This document shows positions 36,478 through 49,034 of a stretch of DNA of 64,000 bases, one piece after another. Under the pieces are notes generated by a model. The model saw only the letters and a program-made list of their open reading frames with translations, ran no database searches and was not told the DNA's origin. The DNA lies in the NCBI GenBank assembly GCA_024734555.1, contig JANPWX010019802.1:1377342-1441341 (forward strand), in the 5' to 3' direction. Position numbers and translations under genes: made by a program. Position 1 is the first letter of the stretch, and the number at the start of each line of letters is the position of its first letter. Origin of the DNA: Trochalopteron elliotii (lineage: Eukaryota; Chordata; Aves; Passeriformes; Leiothrichidae).

Positions 36478-39400
36478 GGTAGGGAGGTTGATGGTTCCTG
36501 GTATTTTCCAAAGCATGAATTCAGTGCTTAAAGACTGCAAGCACAATTGACTTAAACCTCTCAATATTGGGAAATTTGAGACTTGCTTTCTGCACTATCA
36601 CTTCCACAACAACCTTAACTCTTCCCCTATAAGAAATGCTCCTCTAGCCTTTGTGAGAGTTTGTCAGAAGTCCCATTCCCAAACCCATGGACAATAAATT
36701 GGGATGCAGGAGTCCTGTGAAGGTGCAGGGAGACCTGCCTTGCTTGGAAAATGGCTGAGCTGAAGTCAGTTGTGAGGAAGGAGAAGCTGAGTCCTACATG
36801 TCCTTGCTTACTTGTCCCACCCCAATGGAGAATGAAGTCCATAGATGCCCAGAAAGAGGGCAGAATATGAGGGCATAAATGAATCCTTACACCTCTGAAC
36901 TCTCCATTCCTCACCAGGCAAAGAGATGGATCTCTTCCAACTCACTTCCATTTGTTCCTGGGGCATCTCAAATGCAGAGCAGCAGTGTTTAATGATATTC
37001 ATATATCATTAAATAAGCAAGCGAGCTATAAAAAATATGTGCAAACAAACTTTGTGCTATGATCTCTATATATAGTTTGAGGTTATAAAGCTAACACCAA
37101 TGAGTTAGCTACAAAAATATACCCAGCACTGCACTGGGGATCAAGATAATCTGTGTTGGGAAATACTACTCTTTATTTCATGAGCTATTGTTATTGGCCT
37201 AAGAAATGCTCATTACCATAGTTACATGGAAGATTTCAACCAGAGCTAAAGTTCAGGCAGCCAAGACTTAGAAATACTGGCACAGTTTGTGGAGCAGGAA
37301 TGCCGATTTCATCCCAGTTTATTCCAGTGGTTTTGTATTATATCCTAGTAGTCTTTATAATTTGAGAGTTTTGCCAGTTCCCTTCATTTTTCCTTGTGTT
37401 TACTGGAATGTGTATCTTCTTGGGTCTTTGGCAGAGTGTGTGAGAGCAGCCTGGTTGGGTGGAGTGGTGGGACAGGAGTCAGCACTGAGGGCTGTGGCAC
37501 TGGGCACCTACCTGGGGTCTTCCAGAGCATCTCTTCCAGCAGTTTGTGTTTCCAACTTGTTTTACTGTTTGCAGCACTTTACCCCTGTTGCTCCTCAGCT
37601 GCTTTGTGCTCTCTAAGCTGTATTAAACAAATTATGTCACCAGGTGAAATCATGCGTCAAATACTTTTTCCCTGCCCAAGCAGCACCTACAAAGAGGTAT
37701 CTGGGTGTCTCCAACAAGGCACACTCCTGTGGAGCAAGATCCTCCACATTAGTGCTGGATCCTGAGTAAGCAGGCTTCCCACTTTGCCTTCAGACACTGA
37801 CTTTTAGAAAACATATATTTTGATTGACTCTGAGATAAAATAACTGTTACAAGTTTATAGGGTTACAAATTTATAGCACTTAGAGGGCCTTCCCAATAGG
37901 GGTATTTGATTTCCTTCTTTGATTACTCTTGTACAATACTGTATTACCTCCTGTGGGGAGTGTGCATGTGGCCAGTCTTTGGGAGCCTGGTGAACCAGCT
38001 GCAATGTGATTTTCCAGAGCCTTTGGCAGGGAGACAGATGCAGCCTTGGGGCTGCTCCCACTGCCTTCCCCTTTTCACCTCCTGCCTTGCAGGTCACAGT
38101 TGAAGGATGTTCCTAGTTTGGGTTTGCTGTTATTTTTCCTGCACTGTAGTATCACAGAAGAACCCAGGGCAGACGGTGCTCTTTGATCTGATTTGAGAAC
38201 TAGGGATGACTATAAACAGGCTAGCAGAAACTGTTATACAACAACACAAGTGTTTAAAAAACATGCAAAACCCAGGAAGGTGGGATTAAGATATACTCCA
38301 AATTAAATGGTTGTGTTAGACTGGATGGATTTGGTTTGTGCCAAAGTTTTTTCTGCCTCCAGCCCACAAATAATATTGCCAGGGAGTAAGAGACTGAACA
38401 TTTCTGATTATGTTTGTAAAAGCTATCACTTCAATGCATTGATCTGGCCCAAGGAGCAAAGGTATATTGGCATTAGTGAATAGAGTCTTCTGCTAGTTAC
38501 TAAACAATTTGGGCCTCGTTCCTCATGTTGTGATACATTGAAATATTTGGTAATGTCTGATGTCTGACTCATGGCCATTCTATGGATTTACCTTAAAACA
38601 GAAGATGCAAGACTGAAAGGGAATTTTCTGTATTGAATCAACGGGATGGCTCAATGGTATCCTGCAAGGATTCAGTGCAGGAAAATGGGTGGGCTTGGGG
38701 TTTCACAATCTCAGAAGCAGGGCTGTTTTTTCAGATCTGATTTCCATGGATGTAACCCAGGAGTGTCACTCTCAAAGATTTGCGTAGCAGCTTGAATGGG
38801 GATGCATTTTTAGCTTTGGCTGTCTGTAGATTAAAAGGTCAGCTTTTGCATCACTGGGTACACAAGTCATTTGGTACCGTGAAACGTTCCACCAGCTTAT
38901 GGTTTAAACATCAGCTTCCAGCTCTGAACCAGGGGTTCAGCAATATTGCCTTTGATTAAATGGTGCTAGCAAGATTCAATTTGACCTCATGCATGTAAAA
39001 TGTTAATAAATTAAAGTTTGATATCCACAGCCATTCAAGGTAGGATGAAAATAGGTAACCTGGTTTTAGGGAGAATGATTATTGCCTTCTCCTTTCATGA
39101 CTTAGAGTTTGGAGTAGATTATGTGCTTCAGTGGGAAAAGGAGAAGGAACCCAGCCCACCCTGTGATAAAGGCAGGTTTGCTGAGGGCCAAGAGAGGCCC
39201 CTCTTCACTGGAGAGTTGCACTTTCCTGGGGGGTGATCATGTCAAAGACTCATCCCAGCCCACATCTCATTGAGGAAAGCACTGGTGCATTTTACTTCAC
39301 CCAGCAATACTCCCACTAATTAAAATTTCTACAGAGTAACACAAGAAAGAGATTGTATTAAATATTTCAGAAGCTGTAAAAAATGCATTAGAGGAGAAGC

Positions 39401-42055
39401 TTTTGCAGGCTGCAAGTCTTGTTTCAGCCATGCTGCACACCCAGGTCCTGCTTGAAGTCCCTGATGCCAGGAGGCAAGTATGTGACCAGTTCCTAGACAG
39501 ACCTGCCACAGGAAAAGCAGGCTTAGCTAGGAGAAATTAATTCAGTTTACTACCAATCAAATCAGAGTAAGATAATAATAAATAAAAATTAAATCTAAAA
39601 CCACCTTTTTCCCACTCCTGTTTTCTTCCCAGGCTCAACTTCACTCCCATTTTCTACAAGCAACATCAGGGGACTGAGAATTGGGGTTGCAGCCAGTACA
39701 TCACATGTTGTCACTGCCATTCCTCCCTCCTCAGGGTGAGGCCTTCTTATGCTCATTCCCTGCTCCAGTGTGGGGTTATCCATGGGATCCAGGTGGATAT
39801 CTTGGAAAAGCAAAAATGCTATAGAAAACTGAAGACCCTAGGGGGATGAAGTCTAAGTCAGAAGGCACTCCAAATGAAATACATTCAAAAAATTAGATTA
39901 TCTGATGATCTGTGAGAAATGAGATTTGAAATATACCATGCTTGAAGTCACATTCATGTTGGGAAAAGTATGTGTGCATGCAATTAATACACTATTTTCA
40001 ATCGACTTTTCCAGAAATATGCACTTGAACAAAAGTATTTGCTGGAAGAAAGGCCAGAAAAAAAGGCTATTTACATCTGCTGATGCAGACAGAATGATTC
40101 AGGGTAATGTTCCCATCAGAATAATCTCTCAGAGACATACTACTTCAATAACTGCAAGAATACAAGGAAAAAATGGCTTAATTTTTCTGCTTGGAAGAGA
40201 AAGCAGTAGTCTGTGGTGAGGTTGCTAAACTAGAAATATCTTCTTGATAACAATCGTATCTCCTCAGGTTTCTCCTGCACCTTGCAGCTGTCTTGGCTCA
40301 GCTAAGAGATCTCCTGATGTAGTGAGTACATGGCAGGATTACACCTTTGCAAGCAGTGGCAGATTCAGACATGCTAATTGCACTGAGGGGCTCAGGGTGA
40401 TAGGGGAGCCTGAGGCTGGGAGCCCGAGGGGAGTCTGGTCTCCCTGAATGCAGAGCTTCTGCTTACATGGAAGTGAAGTAGGTGCAGACTTGAATAACAG
40501 ATGTCTGCAGTTATGTTTGATTATGGCTTCATATCTGCAAGGGATGTTGCAGAGAAGCTGGATCATCACCTTTAGAGTCATGTATATAAAAAGACTCTAT
40601 CAACACCAGCTCTTGTGGTAAAGCAAAGAGAAATTCACATAGGATTTCCTGTCAAAAACTAAATCCTGACAGAGTTCCATCCTGTATTTTCTTTCAAATC
40701 CTTTGTATTTTTCATATTCCCTTACTAGTATTAGGTGAAGAATGACATTTACATGTAATGGAGATGTGGATCCTTGTTTTTTTTGTTTTTTTTTTCAATT
40801 AGTTTAGTTCCTTCTTGCTGTTTCAGTTACTAATTTTAAAGTTTGGTTTTCTGCTAGAAAATGTGTTCACTTCTGTGTTTGATCCTGGATTCTTTGGGAG
40901 AACTCACCACAGTTGTGCAACATGAAAAGAGCCTACAGGTCAGAAAATCATGTCATTCTCATGGACAGGGATGTGGACAAGCTCTCTGCACATGAGTACA
41001 TTTTGGAGAAAGCAGTGGCCTTTGCCTCCATAATAATTTCAGCAGAAGTGAACCATTCTAAACCAGAGTAATATTCTATGTTATATTTGATGTACTTGCT
41101 GTTAATGAGAGGTTTCCACACACTGCCTGTTTTCCTGTTCTGTAACTCTCATGTCCCTCTTTATAGAAGGCAACCTAACCACAAAATATGTGTGCTCTCA
41201 TGGAAAGTAATGATGGTAATTCCTAAAAAACAGTTCTATTTGGAGGAAAATGCTGAGAAGTATCTCTTTCATTTGCACAGTATCAAATAGATCCAACTGT
41301 TATTTGTCTTTACAAGCAGTTCTGGAACAATGTCCCTCCCTTTCAGCATTCATCAGTTACCTCAGTGTCACTTATAGTACATTAATAACACAGAAGTGGA
41401 GGAGCAACCCTTTTATAAACTGTTCTGGAGGCAACATATTTCTGGAATTGAATCCTCTTTAGCTCTCAACAGAACAGACTAGCTGCAAACTTACTTTTTG
41501 AAAACCAGAGTACGAAAATGGAAGTTTCCTTGCTCTTTAGCTCTTCCATGTTCCAGTCCTTTTCCTGCTCTGAGTTGTAAAGGTACTACAGACCCTTCAA
41601 AAGCACTCAGTGACAAACATGTTTCCTGAAAACCTGTAACAGGGTTACAGGGTTTATTTATTCTTAGTAAACACTAAATGTATATGATGGCAGATTTTAC
41701 ATCCAGATATCTCTGGAATAAAGTGTTTTCCTCACTTTACAGTGAAAGGATACTTAGAATGGTGCCAGTTCTAAGTTTAATAATAAAGACCATGGGTCAA
41801 CATAAGTGAAGAGAAATAACAAGAGAAAACAAGGAAAGGAGCTGGGGACTTCAGGTGGTATTTCTAACACTTGACACACAAGGTAGTTTAACCAATAGTT
41901 TAAAAGATTGTGTGAGAGAAACTGCCTTTATTAATACAACATGGATCCTTATCCTTCCTGAGAAGCTAGACAAGGTGGAAAGCAAGATCATCTGGATTGT
42001 GTAGAAATAGGAAGTTGATAATTTGTGTAAATCCAAAGTTCCACACTTCTCATTA
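36478..42055. other. unique non-coding DNA, no gene recognised
   Basis: AT-rich sequence with no recognisable gene or mobile element. It holds a short hairpin at 36988-37013 and a near-tandem pair of GTTACAA-TTTATAG segments at about 37848-37877. Frames do not exceed about 123 codons and lack motifs. Confidence 0.55.
36988..37013. repeat. AT-rich hairpin, 11-bp stem
   Basis: TTTAATGATAT and its exact reverse complement ATATCATTAAA are separated by the loop TCAT. The stem holds an ATTA core on each side. Short enough that chance is a serious possibility. Confidence 0.9.
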
Positions 42056-42109
42056 AAATATATATACATATATATATATACATATATATATATGTATATA
42101 TATATATTT
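42056..42109. repeat. (AT)n / ATAC microsatellite with 40-bp palindrome
   Basis: Alternating A and T with occasional C or G. From 42068 to 42107 it is a perfect 40-bp palindrome centred between 42087 and 42088. The symmetry follows largely from the dinucleotide repeat, but the paired C at 42081 and G at 42094 keep it exact. Confidence 0.95.
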
Positions 42110-45100
42110 ACTTTAATATATTTACTAGCACCTAGGATACCCTAGGAACATTCTTCTCTAAGCTATTCATTTCTGCACTTAGTAATAATGTCCCTGAACT
42201 TGTGATAAATGTAACTTCACTCCCATCTTGACAATTTTTTGATCAAAGTAAGCATGCTCACACTGCATTGGTTTGGTGCAAAATCTTAATCATTCGATAG
42301 TATGATGGAGTCGATAATGCCAACATGAAATGTCTGTGTTTAATCTTCTGTACAAAATCTGACCTTCCCACTAATCAGTTCTTAAGAGAAAATCCTGAGC
42401 CCCATTAATGTCAGTGGCAAAACTCACAGTGACCTTAACATTTATGTATGATGGAAATAATTTAATCAGAGCAAGCTGACCAATTTTTCCATGGAAGAAT
42501 AATTTATTAAATGATTATTTTATTCATTGATTCTATGACACAATTAAATTCAAATATTTTAATTTATTTTGTCCTTGCCATCATGACTATTCAGTGGAAA
42601 AACCTGTGAAAGCTAATCCTAGTCGTTAGGTTGGTGATTCTTTTAAAAACTGAACTTTAAACTATCTGTGCAAGCCTAGTGTGTAGATGTACATTTCAAG
42701 CTAATTACGATGGAAATGCACATAATACTTTGACTCTCCTTACTGTTGGAAGATTGCTGATAAACATATTGTGAAGTCTTTGAATTTCACTCCTGTTCTA
42801 AACTAGTCACGAATTCCAACAAAAATTGTTTTGGGGCTATGAATAAAATACAAATACTCCCAATTCACATGGGGAGGCATGTCACAAGATTTTCTTTCAC
42901 CTAAGTGAAGGATTTGGATTTTTCCAACTTGATACCCAACTTAGTTTATGTTATGTGCCACATGGTATTGTGCAGCAGCAGGTACACAATGCAGCTGCTG
43001 CTGCACAATGTGGACTTCTGACTAACAGAATCTAAACCCAGTGGGTGGATGATGATGAATTCAAAAGATTGTAACCAAGTCAACAATTCACTGAGGTGAT
43101 TTTAGAAATCTCTTTAAAAATCTTTTTGCAAAAGCCTTTGTAGAGAATGGCAAGGAAATGTCTAGGGAGAAATACTGATTTGCTCCACCAGGTTATTTTG
43201 CTGAAATACATATCTTCACATGGGAGTGCCTATTATATGAAGGGAAATAAAGCTACATATAAATAGGAAGGAGAAATAATAGTCACAGAAAATAAAGAAT
43301 GTGCCTTAGGGTAGCACTACTGTCTATAAATAAAATGAAGTTTACTAATTTTCTTATACATGTTTTCATTTATAAAAGGGTGTAGGGGAGCTATCCAAAC
43401 ATTCTGAAGCTGTGGAAAAAAAATATTTGCCTGACATTCCTTTCAGTCTTTTTTCAGTGCTGAAATGTTAGTTCAGTGATGTGTCCTGGCCCCTGCAGCA
43501 GCACTGCTCTGGTTTGGTCTGGTCTGTTCCCACAACTCAAACTCTCTGGTCATCTCTCCACATGCTTGTTACTGTATTTGTCATTGTTTACATCTATTTC
43601 ATGTAGCTGTAAATGAGCCTCTACTTCATTTAGTGTCATTTAGGTATGGTGAAATGACAAACAGTGTTCAGGTCTTTCAAACACAGGAAGCCGGGACAAG
43701 CAGAGAAGTGTTTAATAGGGTCTAACAGGAAACAGTCTCCTTGGAAATGGAGATTTATTTACAAACACATCAAACAAGAGGGACCCTCAGGCCCTGGGGC
43801 AGAGGAAGGGTGCCTTTTTTTCCATAAACATCATCTCAGCATCTCATATCAGACCACTGGCAGGGCTAGGGTTGAACAGAGCTGTCCAGTGGATCCTTTT
43901 TGACTGGCTCATAGTGAGTATGGTGGGTATGCTGCTCGTGCCAGGAGGGATGCAGGAGCCTGGCATCCTTGTGCCTTCCTCATGGTGTGGCTACAGGACA
44001 CTAGTGGAAATCTTTGCTGGCTGGATCCCAGGTATTGTGGAGGATGCTTGTTTCTGTCCTCATGTAAAATATCAGGAGAATATCTGGACTCAGTTTAGGC
44101 AGCCACTTGGTGAAGACGGATATTTCAGAAAGAACATATATAATGGTGAGATGTCTCAAAAGCAGAAAGAGAAGAATCTTAGTCCAGACCAGGTGTTCAA
44201 TAGCTTTGAATTCTGAAGAAGCTCCAGTCATTAGCTGAGCTTTGCTGTACCAGCTCTCTTCTCAGCATAGGGACTTTGCTAAGTGGTTCTCCAGAGCATC
44301 TGGAGAAGTGTAGGAACATGGATGGTTTAGAAACAGAGTGACCACTTATCTGGTGACTGGGGATCATAAACTGCAAGATGACTGGACACACTGTCCACAC
44401 TGTTATAACTGAAAATATCCAGACTCAACATAGGTAATACACAATTGATAAAAGAAAAGTCACAGTATTTAATTCCTTTCTAACTCCCATGGTTACAATG
44501 AGAATGCATCTTTTGTCTTATCCTGCTCCAGAGAAGAAGGACATCAGGCTTTAGGTCACCAAACAGCTGTGTGTGGAAGGCTCTCTGTGGCCAGGCCTCC
44601 TCTGCCTCTGCTGTGCAGCAAGCCCTGAGGGTGTGAATACTTTCCATGCATCACTAAAACTGTTCACTTTTTTGTTTTGCCTTTTCACTGTGTTTTGCTG
44701 TTTTTTTTTCTCCAGGTGTTGACAGTACCCAGGCCCTGATCAGGGGAGGAGGTGACTCAAGAGGATCACTGAGCTGAGTGAGCTCTGGCTACCACTGACT
44801 CTCCCTGTCATTAACATTAGCATTCATCTTTGCTGGAAGCAGTGCTAGGGGTCTCCTAACAGATGTCAAAATCCCTTGCCACAATCTTTTCACCTGTGCA
44901 TCAGCTGGAGTGCCTGTACCCATCTTTGGGGTGATGCCAAATCTGCATATACCAGCTGTTGGAGCTGTAGCTGTTGCTGTAAAGGCGATAGCTCCTGGAT
45001 CAACATCTTTCCTTGCAAATCTCAGCCTCTTCCCGACCACTGGCTGCATGGAGAGTTTTGCTTTGCTGGGGGTTGAATAAGGACTCCACAGTTTGGACCT

Positions 45101-47515
45101 GCATGTGAAATTCATCAAGCTGTGACAGCTCAGGTTTTCAAGTGTTTTGACCACCTTCCTTGAGCCTTTCAGTGTAACATAACCTGGTAATGAATTTCAC
45201 ACAGAGGTGCAAAGGATGCAAATAAGCATCTCCCCGCCTACTGCTGCTGTCTATATTCATTAGTGAGACAGATTGCAGAGTGTCCGCACAACCACATGAA
45301 AAATGTAAAATGCAAGCAGGCAGGAAAGAAATCAAGCAAGTAAATTTATTCTGTATTTCTGTCTTTTAGAAAACAATCAAAACAGCAGTATTTATCAGTG
45401 ATCCGACATTTTCCTTCCTCACAAATTACTTTTTATAAATGGAAGAATCACTTAAAATTGTGTTGTGTAGAAAGTAGGGATATTTCAAAGCTGCATTCCA
45501 GGTGAAGGGGGACTGAGATGGAGTGTGATTCCCATTCTTACTGCCTGCTGCCTGCAGGACTGATTGCCCAGAGGCAGCCCCGGAAGAAGGACCTGCTGTC
45601 CAGGTGCCTGCCCAGCCCTCAGGGATGTACAGCACCCAGCTGGCAAGAGTGTGATGCCTCCAGGGTCAGTCTCTATGGTGGGCTGCATCTTGGCCTCCAG
45701 GTGCAAATCAAGATCAGGTATCACATCTATGTCATGACTGTCTCACAGCAGTGGTTTTCATTGAAAATCCATCATGTGTGAGAGTGATTTTTGTATTGCA
45801 GGTGAAAAATATTAAGGCTTTTTCACCAGATGGGAGGATCACAGGACAACAGGGTGGGGATTTGCGATGAGACTCAAAATGACTGACATGTGAATGTTGC
45901 ACATTGAAATTAAAAAGCTTTCAAATGAATCAGTGAAACCCTCCCCCCTTCTCGTACCCCTCCCCCCTCTCAGTACAGATTTGCACAATCTGGTCAACAG
46001 GAGTGACCTGATCTGGTGCTTTCAGCCATTATCCTCCATGGAATTAATGGGTGATTGAGCCATCATCATCCTGCCAAGACTTAGTGAAGTATCGTTGTCA
46101 GGAGCTAGTGGCCATCTGTTCAGCAGACTTGTAGTAAAAAAGCATAAAGAAATTGAAATAGGGGAAAGCAGAATAAACCCACAACTTTTCATTACTTTAT
46201 ATTTTGATATTTTTTGAACTTAACTACATGCTTATGATTTTATCAGAACATTTTTCCCAAACTATTTTAAAAGATGGTGTCATAAATAACCCTAATGAGA
46301 TTTTCAGAAAAGGCACTTTCTTTACTTGGTATATAACCTACATAAACAAAGCACAGACAAAATATAGCTGTATAGCTTAGGTATTAGATTTTTTTTTCTA
46401 AGAGGAATGTGGAATTGTTTACATTTCTGCCTTTTGAAAAACATTTTTTCTAATAAATGCCCTGCTCAAACTTCACTCTTCAGTGGAGTGGCTTAATTGT
46501 TCCTCAAAGAGTAAACTCACTGCAAAACAGCTTTATCCCATCCCAGCCCAACTCAAGAAACTTTCAAAAATTTAGACATATGATTTAAAATATGTCCCTG
46601 TAAGGGAAAAAAAATGACACGTTTGTTATAAAGTGAAGATACCAGCTGAGGTAAAACTTGTTTTGTTCCTTCCAGGTAAGCTCACTTGAACTTGTTGAAT
46701 CAAAACAGAGTCCACAGTACCCTTAAATAAATATTATTTACATCTGAGGAGCAATATTCAGGAATGTCAGCAGTTCTAACTGACAATTAAAAAGGCATTG
46801 CCAAATCTGGGTAACGAATCAGTTATTAGTAGAGGAGTCAGACAGTGCTAATCTGTTCACCAGCTAGTCAGCACTTTCAAACAGCCTGTGGAGATGGCAG
46901 ATGCTGTTTAATTAGCACAAACATCACATCTACTCCTGTAGTGATGCTGAGAACAGTCAGTGGTCAAGAAGCCATGTTTGTCCCTTTGATTAAGAGAAGT
47001 GTTTGAGTGTCCCCCTCTTCACAGCATGCTTTTCTGTCTTTGTTTATGTTGTCTTTCTGAAATTGCATTGTTTTGGATGTCAAGCAGATTCCATCTTCTT
47101 CACTTACGTGGGAGATTTGGTTTTAAAAATAATACCAAAATACCTGTATCTTTGGCTTCCTGAGTGGAGAAAAGGTTGCAATAATGTGGTTGGGACAGTG
47201 CAGTCTCGCTAGGTCTGCACAGCACAGCAAGCCCACGCCCAGAGCACTCTTGGCCCAGACCCCACTGCCTTTAGATGTTGCCGAGGGCAGGGACGGGGGT
47301 TGGGGATGCTGCTGTGTGGAGGCACATCCTGGGCTGCACCCAGCCAGTTGATGCAGATACAGCTATTCTTCACCTCTGGAAAGAAATTCAGGTGGCTGAT
47401 CCTGGAGCTTCTCAGCACAGAGAGGTCAGGGCCCTGGGAGGGAGGAGGGTGAAAGCAAAGCTGTGCAAGCACCCACAGTGACAGCATGGGCTCCTTCCTC
47501 AGGGGCAGGGCACAC
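42110..47515. other. unique non-coding DNA, no gene recognised
   Basis: Mostly AT-rich. It contains the hairpin at 42958-43013 and a TAATTA-bearing segment near 46860-46930. The less AT-rich part at 47210-47515 touches the left edge of an LTR. A minus-strand frame of 121 codons (44789-45154) has no family motif. No exon could be supported. Confidence 0.55.
42958..43013. repeat. imperfect hairpin with perfect 15-bp core stem
   Basis: ATTGTGCAGCAGCAG at 42967-42981 pairs exactly with 42995-43009 across a 13-base loop. If a 5-base bulge (TGGTA) is allowed on the left arm, CCACA at 42958-42962 pairs with TGTGG at 43009-43013. It lies outside any recognised repeat. It resembles a small stem-loop RNA precursor only in outline: the stem is shorter than a usual pre-miRNA. 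Confidence 0.9.
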
Positions 47516-48658
47516 TGATGCCTTGGGAGGGCTGACCTGAAATAGGGACTGGACAGAGCTAGACAACAAAGCAGGTATGTATTGAAAGGCCTCTAGGATG
47601 CACCTTGGGCAGGACAAGAGCCTGACCAGGGCTACACCCAGGGTGGACAAAGAATGGTCACAAAATGCCTGACCAGTCATGAGATCATTTTTGTAAGTTT
47701 TGGTCCATTTGTGTCATTGTCCAGGGCATTCCTTTGGTTGCCCTGGAAGGTCACAGACCTCGGCAGAGAGGCCTGGGACCTGAGCAGGAGAGCTTGAATC
47801 CTGGACAGGGGAGTCTGTCCAAGGGGGTTGCCTGGCACAGAGCCCAGGAAGACACAGGCTTTGGTTTTAGTCCATGGAAAAAGCTTCCAACCTTGAGAGA
47901 AGAATTACAAGTCACAAAGGTGTAACAGATAGACAGTAGTTAATCATTGGGTGGAAAATTTTGTAGTTTTGGGTTCTTAGAATTAGGGAACAAGATGGAG
48001 GATTTAGGGTGGAACCCTGGGTTCTTCTTGTTCTCCCTTGGCATCCATCTTCTGCAGTGACGTGGGCACAAAGTAGTTTGAGGGGATTGGGTCAAAGTAG
48101 AAATGACCCTTCTAGTATAGGTACTAGGCATTGGTATGAAATTGTAAATAATAAGTATGCAACTATCTGTATAAGTGACCTCCCATCACAGGGAAGTCGC
48201 CCTGTGTCCGAGCTGCTGTGAACATCTCGGCTGGGCACAGAGAAAATTGTAAGATAAGAAATAATAAACACATGAGAAACCAAGAAACAACAAGACCTTG
48301 AAGACTGTTTCATTCTCGCATCTGACCCAGAACCTTCAGAGGGCAAAAAAGACTCACTCGAACCACCACCTGAATCTCGGGCAAAGAAAACCAAACTTGA
48401 GGCATTTGCATATTGGGGTTTAATTGTCCAGTTACACCTTCAGGTTGTGAGGTTCCATCCTTCTTGTTCCTCCCTTCAGCCCACTGTCATTTATGCTTTT
48501 GGGCCTGAAAGTCATCCTTGGTCTTCAGCAGAAAAAGGGTTTGTTTGTCTACCCACTCTCTGAAGAGAGCTCACTAGCACTTAATATGAGACTCAGAACT
48601 ACATCTCTAGGCAACACAAAATCTGAAAAACATGAAAGCTAAAACTTAAGGCATCACA
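47516..48658 (-). mobile_element. older ERV LTR, split by a younger LTR
   Basis: Plus-strand ends TGATGCCTT (47516-47524) and AAGGCATCA (48648-48656) form a perfect 9-bp terminal inverted repeat. On the minus strand the LTR starts TGTGATGCC, has a U3-like region, and an AATACA in place of AATAAA near 47580 ahead of a 'gctttgttgtctagctctgt' segment. I remember similar LTRs from songbird genomes. The two parts (47516-47711 and 48405-48658) join in frame of the LTR across 'ggtccatttg|catattggggtt'. The total without the insert is about 450 bp. No clear target duplication was found, so it is probably old. Confidence 0.72.
47712..48404 (+). mobile_element. ERVK-like solo LTR nested in an older LTR
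   Basis: The element starts TGTCATTGTCCAGG and ends CTTGAGGCA. Flanks are TTTG at 47708-47711 and 48405-48408; counting CA before them the shared string is CATTTG, so the duplication is 4 or 6 bp depending on where the end is drawn. It has an AATAAA at 48263-48268 and U5 blocks 'gactgtttcattctcgcat' and 'cacctgaatctcgggcaaa', typical of a bird ERVK LTR family. No coding region of a provirus is attached. Its excision would restore the older LTR, so it is the younger insertion. Confidence 0.85.
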
Positions 48659-49028
48659 CTTCCAGTGTGTGCTGGGGCCTGAAGCACCAGCACAACCTGA
48701 GTGCCAGCAGGCTGGCACTGTCTGCCGCAGTGGCTCTGTTGTCTCACCATGTTGGCCTCTTAACAGTCAAGGATGATTGGATTTATTCTTGACTGTAACC
48801 AATGCTCCCTGCACCAGCAAGGCAGAGTCAGTTTCTGCATACAAGGCTTCTCCTGAAATCAGTGTTGCACCAGCCTCTGGCAGCAGGGAGCATAGGGACA
48901 TGTGCATGCAAACACACATACAGGTATGCCACACGCAGGAGCCAGGCATGGGTCTTCCAGGAGCAAGGAGCAGCCCCTGTATCTGGGGAACTGAAGAAAA
49001 GCATCTTGTTAGGGGAAACAGCAAACTC
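48659..49028. other. short spacer between LTRs
   Basis: Non-coding sequence with a 9-bp-stem hairpin at 48763-48796 (ACAGTCAAG / CTTGACTGT) and an 8-bp-stem hairpin at 48700-48719. No gene recognised. Confidence 0.6.
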
Positions 49029-49034
49029 AGGAAT

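Noticed and set aside
44789..45154. 121-codon minus-strand frame rich in Ala, Thr and Lys
   Set aside because: No recognisable family and no flanking splice sites that stand out.
47917..48440. AAGGTGTAAC at 47917-47926 and its exact reverse complement at 48431-48440, first taken as the ends of an LTR
   Set aside because: The left copy lies inside the LTR that starts at 47712 and the right copy lies in the older LTR. The TG...CA ends and the flanking repeat at 47712/48404 explain the boundaries better, so the match is probably coincidence.
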